Assembly: GCA_015058875.1 (NCBI GenBank) | Contig: SVBN01000016.1 | Location: 1 to 49,896, forward strand | Direction: 5' to 3' | DNA from: Erysipelotrichaceae bacterium | Lineage (GTDB): Bacteria > Bacillota_I > Bacilli_A > Erysipelotrichales > Erysipelotrichaceae | Length of the DNA: 49,896 nucleotides | Translations under genes and position numbers: made by a program | The notes under the pieces: generated by a model | What the model saw: the letters and a program-made list of their open reading frames with translations, nothing else | Told to the model about the DNA's origin: nothing | Databases searched by the model: none | In this document: positions 24,848-37,002 of the stretch, piece after piece | Layout: each line of letters opens with the position of its first letter | Numbering within the stretch: the first letter of the stretch is position 1

Positions 24848-25873
24848 ATGATTCATCTGAATGATATTGTAGTGAAATTCGGTGATTTTACCGCATTGCA
24901 TGATATTAACGTGCATGTGAAGGAAGGAGAGTTTTTTACTTTCCTGGGACCGTCGGGATGCGGAAAGACGACGACGCTGAGAACCATTACGGGCTTTATT
25001 GAACCGGTGAAGGGAACCGTCGTTGTCAGAGACCGCGATATTACGCATGTGCCGATTGAAAACAGAAACATCGGTATCGTTTTCCAGAGTTACGCACTGT
25101 TTCCGACGATGACCGTTTATGACAATATCGCCTACGGTCTGAAGATCAGAAAAGTGAAGAAACCGGAAATCGACAGAAGGGTTCGTGAGATTGCGAAGAA
25201 GGTGGATCTTTCCGATGAGCAGCTGGAAAAAGCTGTCAGTGAACTGTCAGGCGGTCAGCAGCAGCGTGTCGCGATCGCCAGAGCTCTGGTTACGGAACCG
25301 GAGATCATCTGCATGGATGAACCGCTTTCCAACCTGGACGCGAAACTGAGGGTGCAGCTGAGAAATGAACTGAAAAAGATGCAGAAGGATTTCGGCATTA
25401 CAACGATCTATGTTACGCACGATCAGGAAGAAGCGCTGACGCTGTCGGACAGAATCGCCGTATTCAACAAAGGATATATTGAGCAGATCGGCACGCCGAA
25501 TGAAATCTATAATTTCTCGAAGACGGAATTTGTCTGCAACTTTATCGGTGATATCAACCGGCTGGACGGAGATGTCGTCACGATGATGAAGCAGAAGGGG
25601 GCCGAGATCGATGAGACAAAGCACAACTACGTAAGACTCGAGCGCCTGCATGTAAATACGGAAATCAAAGACGGGCTGATTCCGCTGGTCGGAACGGTGG
25701 AAACAAGAGAGTATTACGGTCTTTACATCAAGTATTATGTACGGGTCGGTGATCAGATCATCAAGGTCATCGAGAAAAACGACGGTGTCAGGATCTATGA
25801 AGAGGGTCAGGAAGTAACCGTAGTCATTGATCCGAAGGACATCATGTCGTATGATGCCGGGGATGCTTCATGA
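24848..25873 (+). CDS. ABC importer ATPase, FbpC/PotA type
   Basis: The 341-residue ATPase has Walker A GPSGCGKTT (34-42), Q-loop VFQSYALFP, signature LSGGQQQR, Walker B EIICMDEPLSNLDA and a C-terminal TOBE-like beta domain (about 240-335). This is the architecture of iron(III), polyamine and 2-aminoethylphosphonate importers. AGAGGGGA supports the ATG at 24848. It overlaps the permease gene by 4 bases. Confidence 0.9.
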   Translation: MIHLNDIVVKFGDFTALHDINVHVKEGEFFTFLGPSGCGKTTTLRTITGFIEPVKGTVVVRDRDITHVPIENRNIGIVFQSYALFPTMTVYDNIAYGLKIRKVKKPEIDRRVREIAKKVDLSDEQLEKAVSELSGGQQQRVAIARALVTEPEIICMDEPLSNLDAKLRVQLRNELKKMQKDFGITTIYVTHDQEEALTLSDRIAVFNKGYIEQIGTPNEIYNFSKTEFVCNFIGDINRLDGDVVTMMKQKGAEIDETKHNYVRLERLHVNTEIKDGLIPLVGTVETREYYGLYIKYYVRVGDQIIKVIEKNDGVRIYEEGQEVTVVIDPKDIMSYDAGDAS

Positions 25874-27762
25874 GCCGCGCTGAGAAAAAAGGATTAACAC
25901 CCGAGCTGATCATCCGGCTGATCGGGCTGTGCTTCTTTGCCTATCTGTTCTTCGGGTTTATGCTGATGCCGTGTCTGAATACGCTGACCAGCATCTTCAA
26001 TACGACCAATGCGGCAGGACAGAGGGACGCGTTTGCCGTTATCCGGTTCTTCCTGGCCGGAAACATGAAATCCTATGTCTGGAATTCCCTGAAACTGGCA
26101 GTCATGCTGGTGATCACCGTGAATATCGTCGGCATATCAATCGTATTGCTGACGGAGTATTTCGATATCAAAGGTGCTCGGATTCTCAGACTGGGTTATA
26201 TGACAACGATGATTTATTCCGGCGTTGCGCTGGTTACGGGATACATGTTCCTGTATGCCAATGACGGAATCATTACCAAAATGCTTGTGGAGGCATTCCC
26301 GGATTTCAATCCGAACTGGTTCTCGGGATATAATGCGGTCCTGTTTACCATGACGTTTGCCTGCACCAGCAACCATATGCTGTTTCTGAGAAATGCGATC
26401 CGCGGCATTGACTACAATACCGTGGAGGCTGCGAGAAACATGGGAGCCAATCCGTTCCGGGTTCTGTGGACGGTGGTGCTTCCGACCCTGATACCGACGC
26501 TGTTCTCCCTGACGGTCATGACGTTTATTACCGGTCTCTGCGCGATGTCGGCTCCGACGCTTCTGGGCTATGACTCGATCAATCCGGAAATTGTCCGTCT
26601 GGCGGGATCCAGTACGGCGGACGAGGCGTTCCCCCAGGCACGTGCGGCATTGCTGTCGATCATTCTGGCAATGTTTACCATTGTGCTGCTGACGGTACTT
26701 TCGGCATATGAGCGCAGAGGTCATTATCTTTCGGTATCGAAAACAAAGGCAAAGCTGAAGAAGCAGAAGATCAACAATCCCGTGGCCAATGTGATTGCGC
26801 ATATTTATGCCTACATCCTGTTTATCATCTATATGACGCCTGTGGTCATGATCATCATCTTCTCGTTCCAGACTTACAGCGCCGTGCGCATGAGAAAACT
26901 GGATCTGTCCCAATGGACGCTGGTCAACTTCTTCGGGCAGGAGGATTATTCCTACCTGACATCCAGAGGCAGCTACAAGATCCGCAAGGGAGCGATCTCG
27001 GGCGTGTTCTCCAACGAGGCGACTCTGGGCGGCATCAAGCTGAGCTTTATCCTGTCGGCACTGGCGGCCGCGATGGCGTGCGTGATTGTCGTCGTTGCCT
27101 GCAATTACATGTTCAACAAGAAACATAAGAAAAGCGGCGTCGTACTGGAATACGCGCTGCTGTTCCCGTGGCTGCTTCCGACGATTCTGATCTGCTATTC
27201 CTACCGTACGTATTTCAACAATACCGGGATCTGGTATGTCGGCAATCAGAATCTGTATTTCGGAGCGAATGTGCGGATGCTGATAGTGATGGCATATACG
27301 GTGACCAAGCTGCCGTTCTCACTGCGTATGATCAAGGCTTCCTTCTATGCGATTGATGAAGAGCTGGAAGATGCCGCAAAGAATCTCGGCGCAAGTCCGC
27401 TGAGGACGTTCCTGCAGGTCAAGCTGCCGATCATTCTGCCGAGCGTGCTGGCGGTATTTGCCCTGAACTTCAATGCACTGTTTACCGAATATGACATGTC
27501 CGCAACATTTGCATCGACCTACGGTACTTCCTACGCAATGGTGATTCAGGCGATGTGCCGTGAAGAGGGACTGTACGGCTATAATGTCAATGCTTCGGGC
27601 AGACGCTGTGCATCAACGGTATTCATCATGATCGTTTCCGGCATTATCCTGTATCTGGTTTACGGCGTCGGTGCAAGGGATCTGAGCGAACGCAGAGCCG
27701 CAAGAGAAAAATGGAAGAAATTCTTCCGTAAATTCAGCGGGAAGAAGGAAGCAAAGGCATGA
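25870..27762 (+). CDS. Fused two-domain ABC importer permease (FbpB/PhnUV-like)
   Basis: The 630-residue protein has two tandem permease halves of about six spans each, joined by a basic linker near residue 290. Each half carries an ATPase-contact motif (EAARNMGANPFRVLWTVVLP near 190 and EDAAKNLGASPLRTFLQVKLP near 500). Fused permeases of this kind serve ferric iron and 2-aminoethylphosphonate importers. It is coupled by 4-base overlaps to the ATPase before it and the HAD gene after it. Confidence 0.88.
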   Translation: MSRAEKKGLTPELIIRLIGLCFFAYLFFGFMLMPCLNTLTSIFNTTNAAGQRDAFAVIRFFLAGNMKSYVWNSLKLAVMLVITVNIVGISIVLLTEYFDIKGARILRLGYMTTMIYSGVALVTGYMFLYANDGIITKMLVEAFPDFNPNWFSGYNAVLFTMTFACTSNHMLFLRNAIRGIDYNTVEAARNMGANPFRVLWTVVLPTLIPTLFSLTVMTFITGLCAMSAPTLLGYDSINPEIVRLAGSSTADEAFPQARAALLSIILAMFTIVLLTVLSAYERRGHYLSVSKTKAKLKKQKINNPVANVIAHIYAYILFIIYMTPVVMIIIFSFQTYSAVRMRKLDLSQWTLVNFFGQEDYSYLTSRGSYKIRKGAISGVFSNEATLGGIKLSFILSALAAAMACVIVVVACNYMFNKKHKKSGVVLEYALLFPWLLPTILICYSYRTYFNNTGIWYVGNQNLYFGANVRMLIVMAYTVTKLPFSLRMIKASFYAIDEELEDAAKNLGASPLRTFLQVKLPIILPSVLAVFALNFNALFTEYDMSATFASTYGTSYAMVIQAMCREEGLYGYNVNASGRRCASTVFIMIVSGIILYLVYGVGARDLSERRAAREKWKKFFRKFSGKKEAKA

Positions 27763-28373
27763 TCCGGAATATTCTCTTCGACATGGGCAATGTGCTCGTC
27801 CGCTTTGATCCGAAGCTGTTTGTCAGCCGCCTGGATCTTCCCGAAGAAGACAGGATTCTGCTGATGCGGGAAGTATATCTTCATCCCGACTGGGTCGGCT
27901 GCGACCGGGGGACTCATACCGAGCAGGAAGCGCTTCGGAAAGCATATGAAAGACTGCCGGAGCGCCTGCATGAACATGCCCGTCATCTGGCCCTGGAATG
28001 GGATGATCCGAAGGATCAGATTCCAGGCATGGAAGAGCTGTGCCGGAAACTGAAGGAAAACGGGTATGAGCTGTATCTTCTGACCAACGCCGGTCTGCGG
28101 CACAGGCAATACTGGTTCAAGTATCCGGTCTCACAGTATTTTCCGGAAGAAAGGATCTTCCGCTCGGCGGACCATAAAACCGTTAAGCCGGAACAGCAGT
28201 TCTATGATCAGGCACTGGAACAGTTCGGACTGAAAAGGGAAGAATGCATCTTCATTGACGATTCCCCGGCAAATGCCGAAGGAGCAGTACACGCCGGTCT
28301 GAATACCCTGGTCTTTCATGGCGACAGGGATGAGCTGATTGCAAAACTGAGGAAAAACGGCATCACAATATGA
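27759..28373 (+). CDS. HAD-family hydrolase, YihX-like
   Basis: The 204-residue protein has motif I FDMGNVLV (Asp8; the second aspartate is replaced by Gly, as in YihX-type HADs), a small helical cap, motif II LLTNAG near 108, motif III with Lys near 145 and motif IV FIDDSPANAEGA near 166. YihX-type enzymes act on sugar phosphates. Translational coupling to the importer hints that it processes the imported solute or a product. No PhnX (phosphonoacetaldehyde hydrolase) signature is visible. Confidence 0.78.
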   Translation: MIRNILFDMGNVLVRFDPKLFVSRLDLPEEDRILLMREVYLHPDWVGCDRGTHTEQEALRKAYERLPERLHEHARHLALEWDDPKDQIPGMEELCRKLKENGYELYLLTNAGLRHRQYWFKYPVSQYFPEERIFRSADHKTVKPEQQFYDQALEQFGLKREECIFIDDSPANAEGAVHAGLNTLVFHGDRDELIAKLRKNGITI

Positions 28374-28378
28374 ACAGG

Positions 28379-28404
28379 CAGGGAGTCACAGCACTCCCTG
28401 TTTT
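28379..28404 (+). terminator. Rho-independent terminator
   Basis: CAGGGAGT (28379-28386) pairs perfectly with ACTCCCTG (28393-28400), then TTTT. Ends the second importer operon. Confidence 0.8.
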
Positions 28405-28430
28405 CCGGACAGCGGAATCTTCATGCAGTC

Positions 28431-28439
28431 TGATATAAT
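28431..28439 (+). promoter_or_regulatory. Extended -10 promoter of the LysR gene
   Basis: TGATATAAT is a full extended -10 element 33 bases before the start codon. No convincing -35 box is present. Confidence 0.5.
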
Positions 28440-28471
28440 ATTTTCAATATTTGCAAAAACGGAGTAACAAT

Positions 28472-29362
28472 ATGGAATTACGAGTACTGAGATATTTTCT
28501 GATGATCACAAAAACGGAAAATATTACAAAAGCGGCCGAATCACTGCATATCACCCAGCCTACTTTGAGCCGGCAGATCAGAGAACTTGAGGAGGAGATC
28601 GGATCACCGCTGTTTGAACGTGACGCCAGAAAAATCCGTCTGACACCGGAAGGGATGCTGCTGAAGGAAAGGGCGGAAGAGATCATTGAACTGACCGATA
28701 AAACCATTTCGGATCTGAAGTCCAGCAGTGATACTCTGAGCGGCGTGATAACAATTACAACCGGTCTGATGCGCTCGACGGTCGTACTGAGCCGGATGAT
28801 GAGCAGTTTCCGGAAAATGTATCCGGGCGTACGCTTTTCCATTATTACTTCGACTGCGGATACCAGCCGCTACCAGCTGGAAAGGGGACTGATTGATTTC
28901 GGCGTCATGCTGGAGCCGATCGATCTGTCTGATATGAACTTCATCCGGTTTACGGAACCGGAAACATGGTGTGCCATGATGCGTGCGGATGATCCGCTGG
29001 CATCAAATGAATCAATCCGTCCGCAGGATCTGTATAAACGGGAACTGGTGCTGCCGGTACGCGGTGCAGTTGCGTCGGAACTATACAGCTGGCTCGGAAA
29101 AGATCCGGAAGATCTGAATATTGCTTACTTCAATACGATGGGAGGGACGGCGTCACAGCTTGTCTATGATGCCCATGCTGTTTCGCTTACCGCAAGAGGA
29201 TCTGTACCGTTTCTGGATCATACGAGGATTGCCGTAAAACCGCTGAATCCTGTTATGAGCACAAGAAGTGCGATTGTATGGAAGCGCACATCGGTACAAA
29301 CGGAAGCGGCGAAGAAATTTATTGAATTCGTTTCATGCTTTGAAGGCATGGAAAAAATATAA
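28472..29362 (+). CDS. LysR-family transcriptional regulator
   Basis: The 296-residue protein has the N-terminal winged helix-turn-helix of the family (ITKAAESLHITQPTLSRQI near residues 19-37) and a two-lobe effector-binding domain from about 90 onward. The ATG at 28472 follows CGGAG. It lies upstream of, and on the same strand as, the MFS and cupin genes and is the likely regulator of their promoter at 29374. The effector is unknown. Confidence 0.85.
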   Translation: MELRVLRYFLMITKTENITKAAESLHITQPTLSRQIRELEEEIGSPLFERDARKIRLTPEGMLLKERAEEIIELTDKTISDLKSSSDTLSGVITITTGLMRSTVVLSRMMSSFRKMYPGVRFSIITSTADTSRYQLERGLIDFGVMLEPIDLSDMNFIRFTEPETWCAMMRADDPLASNESIRPQDLYKRELVLPVRGAVASELYSWLGKDPEDLNIAYFNTMGGTASQLVYDAHAVSLTARGSVPFLDHTRIAVKPLNPVMSTRSAIVWKRTSVQTEAAKKFIEFVSCFEGMEKI

Positions 29363-29373
29363 TCATTAAGTAT

Positions 29374-29402
29374 TTGATATAGTATTGTGCTGCATATATA
29401 CT
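29374..29402 (+). promoter_or_regulatory. Strong sigma-A promoter of the MFS/cupin operon
   Basis: TTGATA (29374-29379), an exact 17-base spacer and TATACT (29397-29402). Two AGTATT half-sites nearby (29368-29386) could be LysR contacts, since LysR proteins usually bind just upstream of the -35 box. Confidence 0.7.
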
Positions 29403-29435
29403 TTGGTTGTAAGAAAAAAACAGGAGGATTTAACT

Positions 29436-30635
29436 ATGAAGGGTAAGTACATAGTAATTATCGCAGCACTCTGCGGACTGATCGCTTCCGGAGTCGGTCT
29501 GATCACTAATATTGCAGGACTGTTCTTCACACCGATTGCCGAAGAACTCGGACTGCTGAGAGGTGCCGTCGCCATGAACGTTACGATCGGCAACCTGTGC
29601 TTTGCGGCAGGCGGCATGATGTCGCCTAAGGTGATGAAGGAAAAGAACCTGAAGCTGATGCTGATCGTCATGACAGCTCTGATTGCGGGAAGCTCCGCAC
29701 TGCTTGCGGCATGCCACAGCGTATTCCCGATGTATATTCTCAACGGTATCCGCGGATTTGCATCCGGTATCGTCGGATTCGTCTTTGTAACAATCGTGAT
29801 CAATCACTGGTTCTTTGAGAACAATGCTCTGGTTACAAGTATTGCCATGGGCTTCAGCGGACTTGCCGGTGCGGTATTCTCACCGGTCATGTCCAATATC
29901 ATCAGCTCCAGCGGCTGGAGAACAGCATATATTGTCAGTGCCGTTCTGATGGTAATTCTGAACCTGCCGGCAATCTTCCTGCTGCCGTCCATTGATCCGT
30001 ATACAAAGAATCAGAAGCCTTACGGTGAAAAGAAAGCTGCCGCAGGTGCCGTTACTGAAGAGGAAGCTCCTCCGATCAACAAGGCACTTGTCGCAATGCT
30101 TGCAGTGTTCGCAGTCTGCAGTGCCGCTTCCACATCCATTACCCAGCATTTCCCCGGCGTAGCCGTAAACAGGGGACTGGACGCTGCGGTTGGCGCAACC
30201 ATGCTTTCCATCTGCATGCTGTTCAATACCGGCGGTAAAATTGTGCTCGGTGCACTTGTCGATAAAATAGGCGCCCGCATCTCCATCAGCCTGTATGCAG
30301 TACTCGTATTCATCGGTATCCTGGCAATGCTGCTGATTCCTTCGAGAATCGTAATGCTGGTGGCTGCAGCCTGTGTCGGTCTGACGTATTCCCTTGCTAC
30401 AGTCGGATCGGTAACACTTTCCAAGGAAGTATTCGGAATGGCCAACTACGGCAAAACATATCCGACCATCAACATGTGCGGAACAATGTGCAGTGCACTG
30501 TTCTCCTCCATCATCGGATTCATGTATGACGCTACAGGCGGATATAATCTGACTCTGTGCATCATCCTCGTATTCATGGTTACAGCATTCTCTATCATCA
30601 CATACGTTTACACAATAGTAGTTAAGAAAGCATAA
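29436..30635 (+). CDS. Major facilitator superfamily transporter
   Basis: The 399-residue protein has about twelve hydrophobic spans with a charged central loop near 190-215 (lysine-rich, then EEEAPP) separating the two six-span halves. It resembles the oxalate:formate/monocarboxylate branch of MFS, but no substrate signature is certain. AGGAGG supports the ATG. It shares a transcript with the cupin gene, and probably LysR control. Confidence 0.82.
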   Translation: MKGKYIVIIAALCGLIASGVGLITNIAGLFFTPIAEELGLLRGAVAMNVTIGNLCFAAGGMMSPKVMKEKNLKLMLIVMTALIAGSSALLAACHSVFPMYILNGIRGFASGIVGFVFVTIVINHWFFENNALVTSIAMGFSGLAGAVFSPVMSNIISSSGWRTAYIVSAVLMVILNLPAIFLLPSIDPYTKNQKPYGEKKAAAGAVTEEEAPPINKALVAMLAVFAVCSAASTSITQHFPGVAVNRGLDAAVGATMLSICMLFNTGGKIVLGALVDKIGARISISLYAVLVFIGILAMLLIPSRIVMLVAAACVGLTYSLATVGSVTLSKEVFGMANYGKTYPTINMCGTMCSALFSSIIGFMYDATGGYNLTLCIILVFMVTAFSIITYVYTIVVKKA

Positions 30636-30652
30636 GGAAAGGAATTGTCCGG

Positions 30653-31060
30653 ATGAAAAAAGAAGATGTATCACCGTTTGCAGTCGGAGATGTGAATCCC
30701 GTTGCCCAGTACTTCACAGGCGCTACATGGCTTGCCAGACTGACAAAAGCAGAGGATCAGGTCGATATTTCCAACGTCACATTTGAACCCGGATGCCGCA
30801 ATAACTGGCATGTGCATCACGGAGCCCAGCAGATCCTTGTATGTGTCGGCGGTGAAGGGTGGTATCAGGAATGGGGAAAGGAACCGGTGCATATGGTTCC
30901 CGGTACAGTCGTTGCCATTCCGCTGGATGTCAAGCACTGGCATGGTGCCGCAAAGGACAGCTGGTTTTCCCATCTTTCCATCATTGCGAGAAATGTGGAA
31001 GGATCTCATGAATGGCTGGAACCGGTCAGCGATGAGGATTACGAAAAGATTCATCAGTAA
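30653..31060 (+). CDS. Cupin-domain protein
   Basis: The 135-residue single-domain cupin has metal-ligand motif 1 WHVHHGAQQILVCVGGEG and motif 2 PLDVKHWHGA near 103. It resembles the small cupins often annotated as carboxymuconolactone-type or aldehyde-related proteins. It may be a metal-dependent isomerase, hydrolase or oxygenase acting on the MFS substrate; the activity cannot be fixed from sequence. A ribosome site (AAAGGAA) precedes the ATG. Confidence 0.8.
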   Translation: MKKEDVSPFAVGDVNPVAQYFTGATWLARLTKAEDQVDISNVTFEPGCRNNWHVHHGAQQILVCVGGEGWYQEWGKEPVHMVPGTVVAIPLDVKHWHGAAKDSWFSHLSIIARNVEGSHEWLEPVSDEDYEKIHQ

Positions 31061-31069
31061 CTGAAGCGA

Positions 31070-31098
31070 AGTGCCTGGATCAGAAGGGCACTTTTTTT
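31070..31098 (+). terminator. Rho-independent terminator
   Basis: AGTGCC (31070-31075) pairs with GGCACT (31087-31092) and runs into seven T. Ends the MFS/cupin transcript. Confidence 0.8.
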
Positions 31099-31119
31099 GT
31101 GCTTTCAAAAGACATGCGC

Positions 31120-31154
31120 AGAAGAAAACTGCCGCCTCATCATGAAGCGGCAGT
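31120..31154 (-). terminator. Rho-independent terminator of the first GH1 gene
   Basis: ACTGCCGC (31128-31135) pairs with GCGGCAGT (31147-31154). Read on the minus strand it is followed by TTTTCTT. Confidence 0.75.
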
Positions 31155-31166
31155 CTGTATCAATTA

Positions 31167-32660
<1,494 letters not shown>

Positions 32661-32727
32661 CTAAATCGGGATTCTTTTCTGAAGAGAAGAAAGAGATCAT
32701 TGTAAAAGGAATACGTAATTCTTTCTG

Positions 32728-32747
32728 TAAGTATGAGATAATACTTA
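32728..32747. promoter_or_regulatory. Operator-like inverted repeat over a -10 box
   Basis: TAAGTAT-N6-ATACTTA has perfect 7-base arms. It contains the extended -10 TGAGATAAT (32734-32742) for the gene at 32769. A regulator bound here could control both the membrane protein and the divergent GH1 gene. Confidence 0.5.
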
Positions 32748-32768
32748 TATCAGGAGATTTTTGAAGAA

Positions 32769-33593
32769 ATGATGTTTAATCCGGTTTTACTGGCACTTGC
32801 GGCCGGTGCAGGAGCACTGGGTACGCTGATCGGCGGTATGGAAGCCTTTATACTTTACGGCTTTGTGCTGATTGTTCAGACGGTACTTGCAAGTGCGGGT
32901 CATGACATGACATTTTACAATACCTATCTTGCCAATCTGATGTTTGTGCCGTGCATTATGTTCAACGGTGCCGTTCCGGCAACTGCCTTTGCTTCAAAGC
33001 GGTATGACATACGTGCCTGGGATACCGACCGCAGCCTGGCATTCACTCACGATCCCGCTGTTCTGCTTGTCGGTGCATTGACCGGAGCGTTCGGATATCT
33101 GGGACTGACATATCTCAGTGCAAAGGGCTTCCCGGGCGACGCCGGAGCATGCATGGTTGTTACTGTCGGCGTAATATCGAGACTGATCTGGCATAACCGC
33201 AGATGGTACAACCGGGATGCAGTGCGTGTATTATCCGATCCGAAACGCTGGGTATGGGATCTTTCCCTGGCGGCATTGGGCGCTGCGGTGACCGCATTCT
33301 TTGCTGTAAAAACAGGAATCAATACCGTCGGTTTCATGATGAGTGCGGCACTGCTGATCCTGCAGCTGTTTCCGAGAACGGATACATTCCCGACAACCCA
33401 TCAGATTACAATGGCAGCCGGATATGCTGCGGTATTCACCGGAAATATCTGGATCGGCGTACTCTTCGGCGTGCTTGCTCAGGTGATCTTCATGGTATTC
33501 GGCGGTTTCTTCAACATGGGCAACGGCGCGCTGATCGATCCGCCGGCAGTAGCGATTCTGACATGCTCGCTGCTGGTGAATCTGCTGTTCTGA
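32769..33593 (+). CDS. Integral membrane protein of unknown function
   Basis: The 274-residue protein has seven or eight hydrophobic segments, many Gly/Ala residues in the spans and no signal peptide or soluble domain. Patterns such as GGMEAFILYG near 19 and FGGFFNMGNGALIDPPA near 243 look like conserved loops re-entering the membrane, but I do not recognise the family. It lies between two GH1 genes and is followed by a small gene after one base, so a role in uptake or sensing of beta-glucosides is possible but unproven. AGGAG lies about 12 bases upstream. Confidence 0.65.
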   Translation: MMFNPVLLALAAGAGALGTLIGGMEAFILYGFVLIVQTVLASAGHDMTFYNTYLANLMFVPCIMFNGAVPATAFASKRYDIRAWDTDRSLAFTHDPAVLLVGALTGAFGYLGLTYLSAKGFPGDAGACMVVTVGVISRLIWHNRRWYNRDAVRVLSDPKRWVWDLSLAALGAAVTAFFAVKTGINTVGFMMSAALLILQLFPRTDTFPTTHQITMAAGYAAVFTGNIWIGVLFGVLAQVIFMVFGGFFNMGNGALIDPPAVAILTCSLLVNLLF

Positions 33594-33600
33594 GGTGATT

Positions 33601-33882
33601 ATGGCCGGGAATGATGCAATGCAGGATCTGATCAGGATCCTGGAACAGATGGGCTATCCCCGGAAGTTCGGAATTGCCATTGGGAACGAGCTGCACAGCG
33701 AGAAAATGATAATGCGGATGTGCGGATACCTGAGAAGCGCAAAGCCGAAACGCCCGGAAGATATTGTGGACGAGATGCTGGCAATCAAAAGCGATGTCGA
33801 CCGCTGGGTGTCAAAAAAGAAGGCGGAATATACCAACAGCAGGCTCAACGAATACATGAATATGCCTCATGACGATGAGTGA
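33601..33882 (+). CDS. Small protein of unknown function
   Basis: The 93-residue, mostly helical soluble protein has no recognised domain. The coding frame is clear, but the start is not: ATG at 33601 lies only two bases after GAGGTG, and GTG at 33595 overlaps that site. It is placed directly after the membrane protein and ahead of the second GH1 gene, which has its own TATAAT at 33889. Confidence 0.6.
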   Translation: MAGNDAMQDLIRILEQMGYPRKFGIAIGNELHSEKMIMRMCGYLRSAKPKRPEDIVDEMLAIKSDVDRWVSKKKAEYTNSRLNEYMNMPHDDE

Positions 33883-33925
33883 TTACGGTATAATGAAATG
33901 GAACTTACCCGAAAGGGATTCATAA

Positions 33926-35398
<1,473 letters not shown>

Positions 35399-35414
35399 TC
35401 TGCATTGACCTGGG

Positions 35415-35447
35415 AATCCTGCAGGGGAACATCTCTGCAGGATTTCT
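35415..35447 (+). terminator. Probable terminator after the second GH1 gene
   Basis: AATCCTGCAG (35415-35424) pairs perfectly with CTGCAGGATT (35435-35444). The following tract is only TTCT, so termination may be partial. Confidence 0.5.
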
Positions 35448-35463
35448 GAAAGGGGGTTAGTCT

Positions 35464-37002
35464 ATGTTCAACTGCCCGAACTGCGGGGGAAGCCTCGTAT
35501 TTGATATTCAGACACAGACTCTGAAATGTCAGCACTGCGGAAACAGTATGAATGTGGAAGAGTACCATACCAATAATCAGGCGGATGCGCAGACCGACGA
35601 ATTCGGCGTACATACCTATACCTGCAGAAACTGCGGAGCAGAACTGTCGGCGCCGGATGCGGCGTTTACCGGCTTCTGCAGCTATTGCGGATATGAGAAT
35701 GTCATGGAGGAAAAACTGGATTCCATGACCCGTCCGAAATACATCATTCCGTTTCAGGTGACGAAGGAAAAATGCCGCAGAAACTTTAAGCTGCATACGC
35801 ATCTGCCTTATGTTCCATCCGAATTCCGCAATCCGGAGTTTCTTGAGACATTCCGCGGAATCTATATTCCTTACTGGATGTATGACATTTCGTTTGCGGA
35901 TCCTCTGGTGCTGAAGGCGTATAAATCGTATCGGGACGGTGATTACCGCGTATATGACAGCTATACGGTTCCGGTGAAACTCGAAGGAGCGACATACGGC
36001 GTGCCGTATGATGCTTCCAGAGCCTTTGATGACAGTATTGCGGCGGAACTGACGCCGTTTCGAAAAGAGGACCTGAAGGAATTCCGGGAAGAATACCTTG
36101 CCGGATTCTATGCGGATAAAGCGGACGTCGGTCCCGGCAGATATGAAAAAGATGCCGTGGATTATGCGGCGGATGTCATGATCCGTTCCATCAACCTGCA
36201 GCTGGATGACGGCATCTGGGTGGAGAATTCATCCGAAAATCCGGTTTCCAGACAGATGCAGACCGGCGTAAGGCAGGCGGATTCCGCACTGTTTCCGGTG
36301 TGGTTTCTGACATGGAGAAACAGGGACAGGGTTGCCTACGCCATCATGAACGGTCAGACCGGAAAGCTGTCATTTGATGTGCCGGTGGATCTGAAAAAGA
36401 TCGGCATTGCCATAGCGCTCAGTACGGCATTGATCTATGCCGGACTGGACCGCATCCTGGCGCTCAGTGCAAGGACAGCTGCCGCATGTGCTTCCTGCTT
36501 CACGGTATTTGTCATGGCGTTTCTGAAGCAGGAATGCGAGCAGGTATTTATCCGGGAATATCATCTGGATGACAGAGGATACGGAACACCGGATAAAAAG
36601 AAAGTGTATCTGCTGGAGAGGGCATTCAGCTATGGTTTCTGCGCTGTGGGCATGATGATGCTGTTATGGACATTGATCATTCAGGCGCTCCCTGTCGGTG
36701 TGACTGCCGCTTCCGGATTGCTGTGTCTTATATTGTATCTGCGCATGCGGAAACAGGCACGTCAGTGTCCGGGATCCTTCCGCTTTCTTTCTTCCGGAAT
36801 TGTTCTGATTCTGGCGGATATTGCCGGTGCAGTGCTGCTGTATCTGGATCTTGTGAGCGATCTGATTTATTACTCGGTATCTTCTGCAATCCTGCTCGGT
36901 ATACTCTATGCATGCCGGTCATTGCTGAAGAATTACAACCTCTCGGCGACAAGACCCATTCCTTCCTTTACGGACCGGAAAGGGGGTGACGGTCATGCGT
37001 AA
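35464..37002 (+). CDS. Zinc-ribbon membrane protein
   Basis: The 512-residue protein begins with two zinc ribbons (CPNCG/CQHCG near 4-26, CRNCG/CSYCG near 54-75), continues as a soluble domain to about 310, then has six to seven hydrophobic spans. The zinc ribbons resemble those of the TFIIB-like/primosomal families found at the start of many Firmicutes membrane proteins. It overlaps the TPM-domain gene by 8 bases; zinc-ribbon/TPM pairs may be linked to envelope maintenance, but the role is unproven. AAAGGGGG precedes the ATG. Confidence 0.7.
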   Translation: MFNCPNCGGSLVFDIQTQTLKCQHCGNSMNVEEYHTNNQADAQTDEFGVHTYTCRNCGAELSAPDAAFTGFCSYCGYENVMEEKLDSMTRPKYIIPFQVTKEKCRRNFKLHTHLPYVPSEFRNPEFLETFRGIYIPYWMYDISFADPLVLKAYKSYRDGDYRVYDSYTVPVKLEGATYGVPYDASRAFDDSIAAELTPFRKEDLKEFREEYLAGFYADKADVGPGRYEKDAVDYAADVMIRSINLQLDDGIWVENSSENPVSRQMQTGVRQADSALFPVWFLTWRNRDRVAYAIMNGQTGKLSFDVPVDLKKIGIAIALSTALIYAGLDRILALSARTAAACASCFTVFVMAFLKQECEQVFIREYHLDDRGYGTPDKKKVYLLERAFSYGFCAVGMMMLLWTLIIQALPVGVTAASGLLCLILYLRMRKQARQCPGSFRFLSSGIVLILADIAGAVLLYLDLVSDLIYYSVSSAILLGILYACRSLLKNYNLSATRPIPSFTDRKGGDGHA

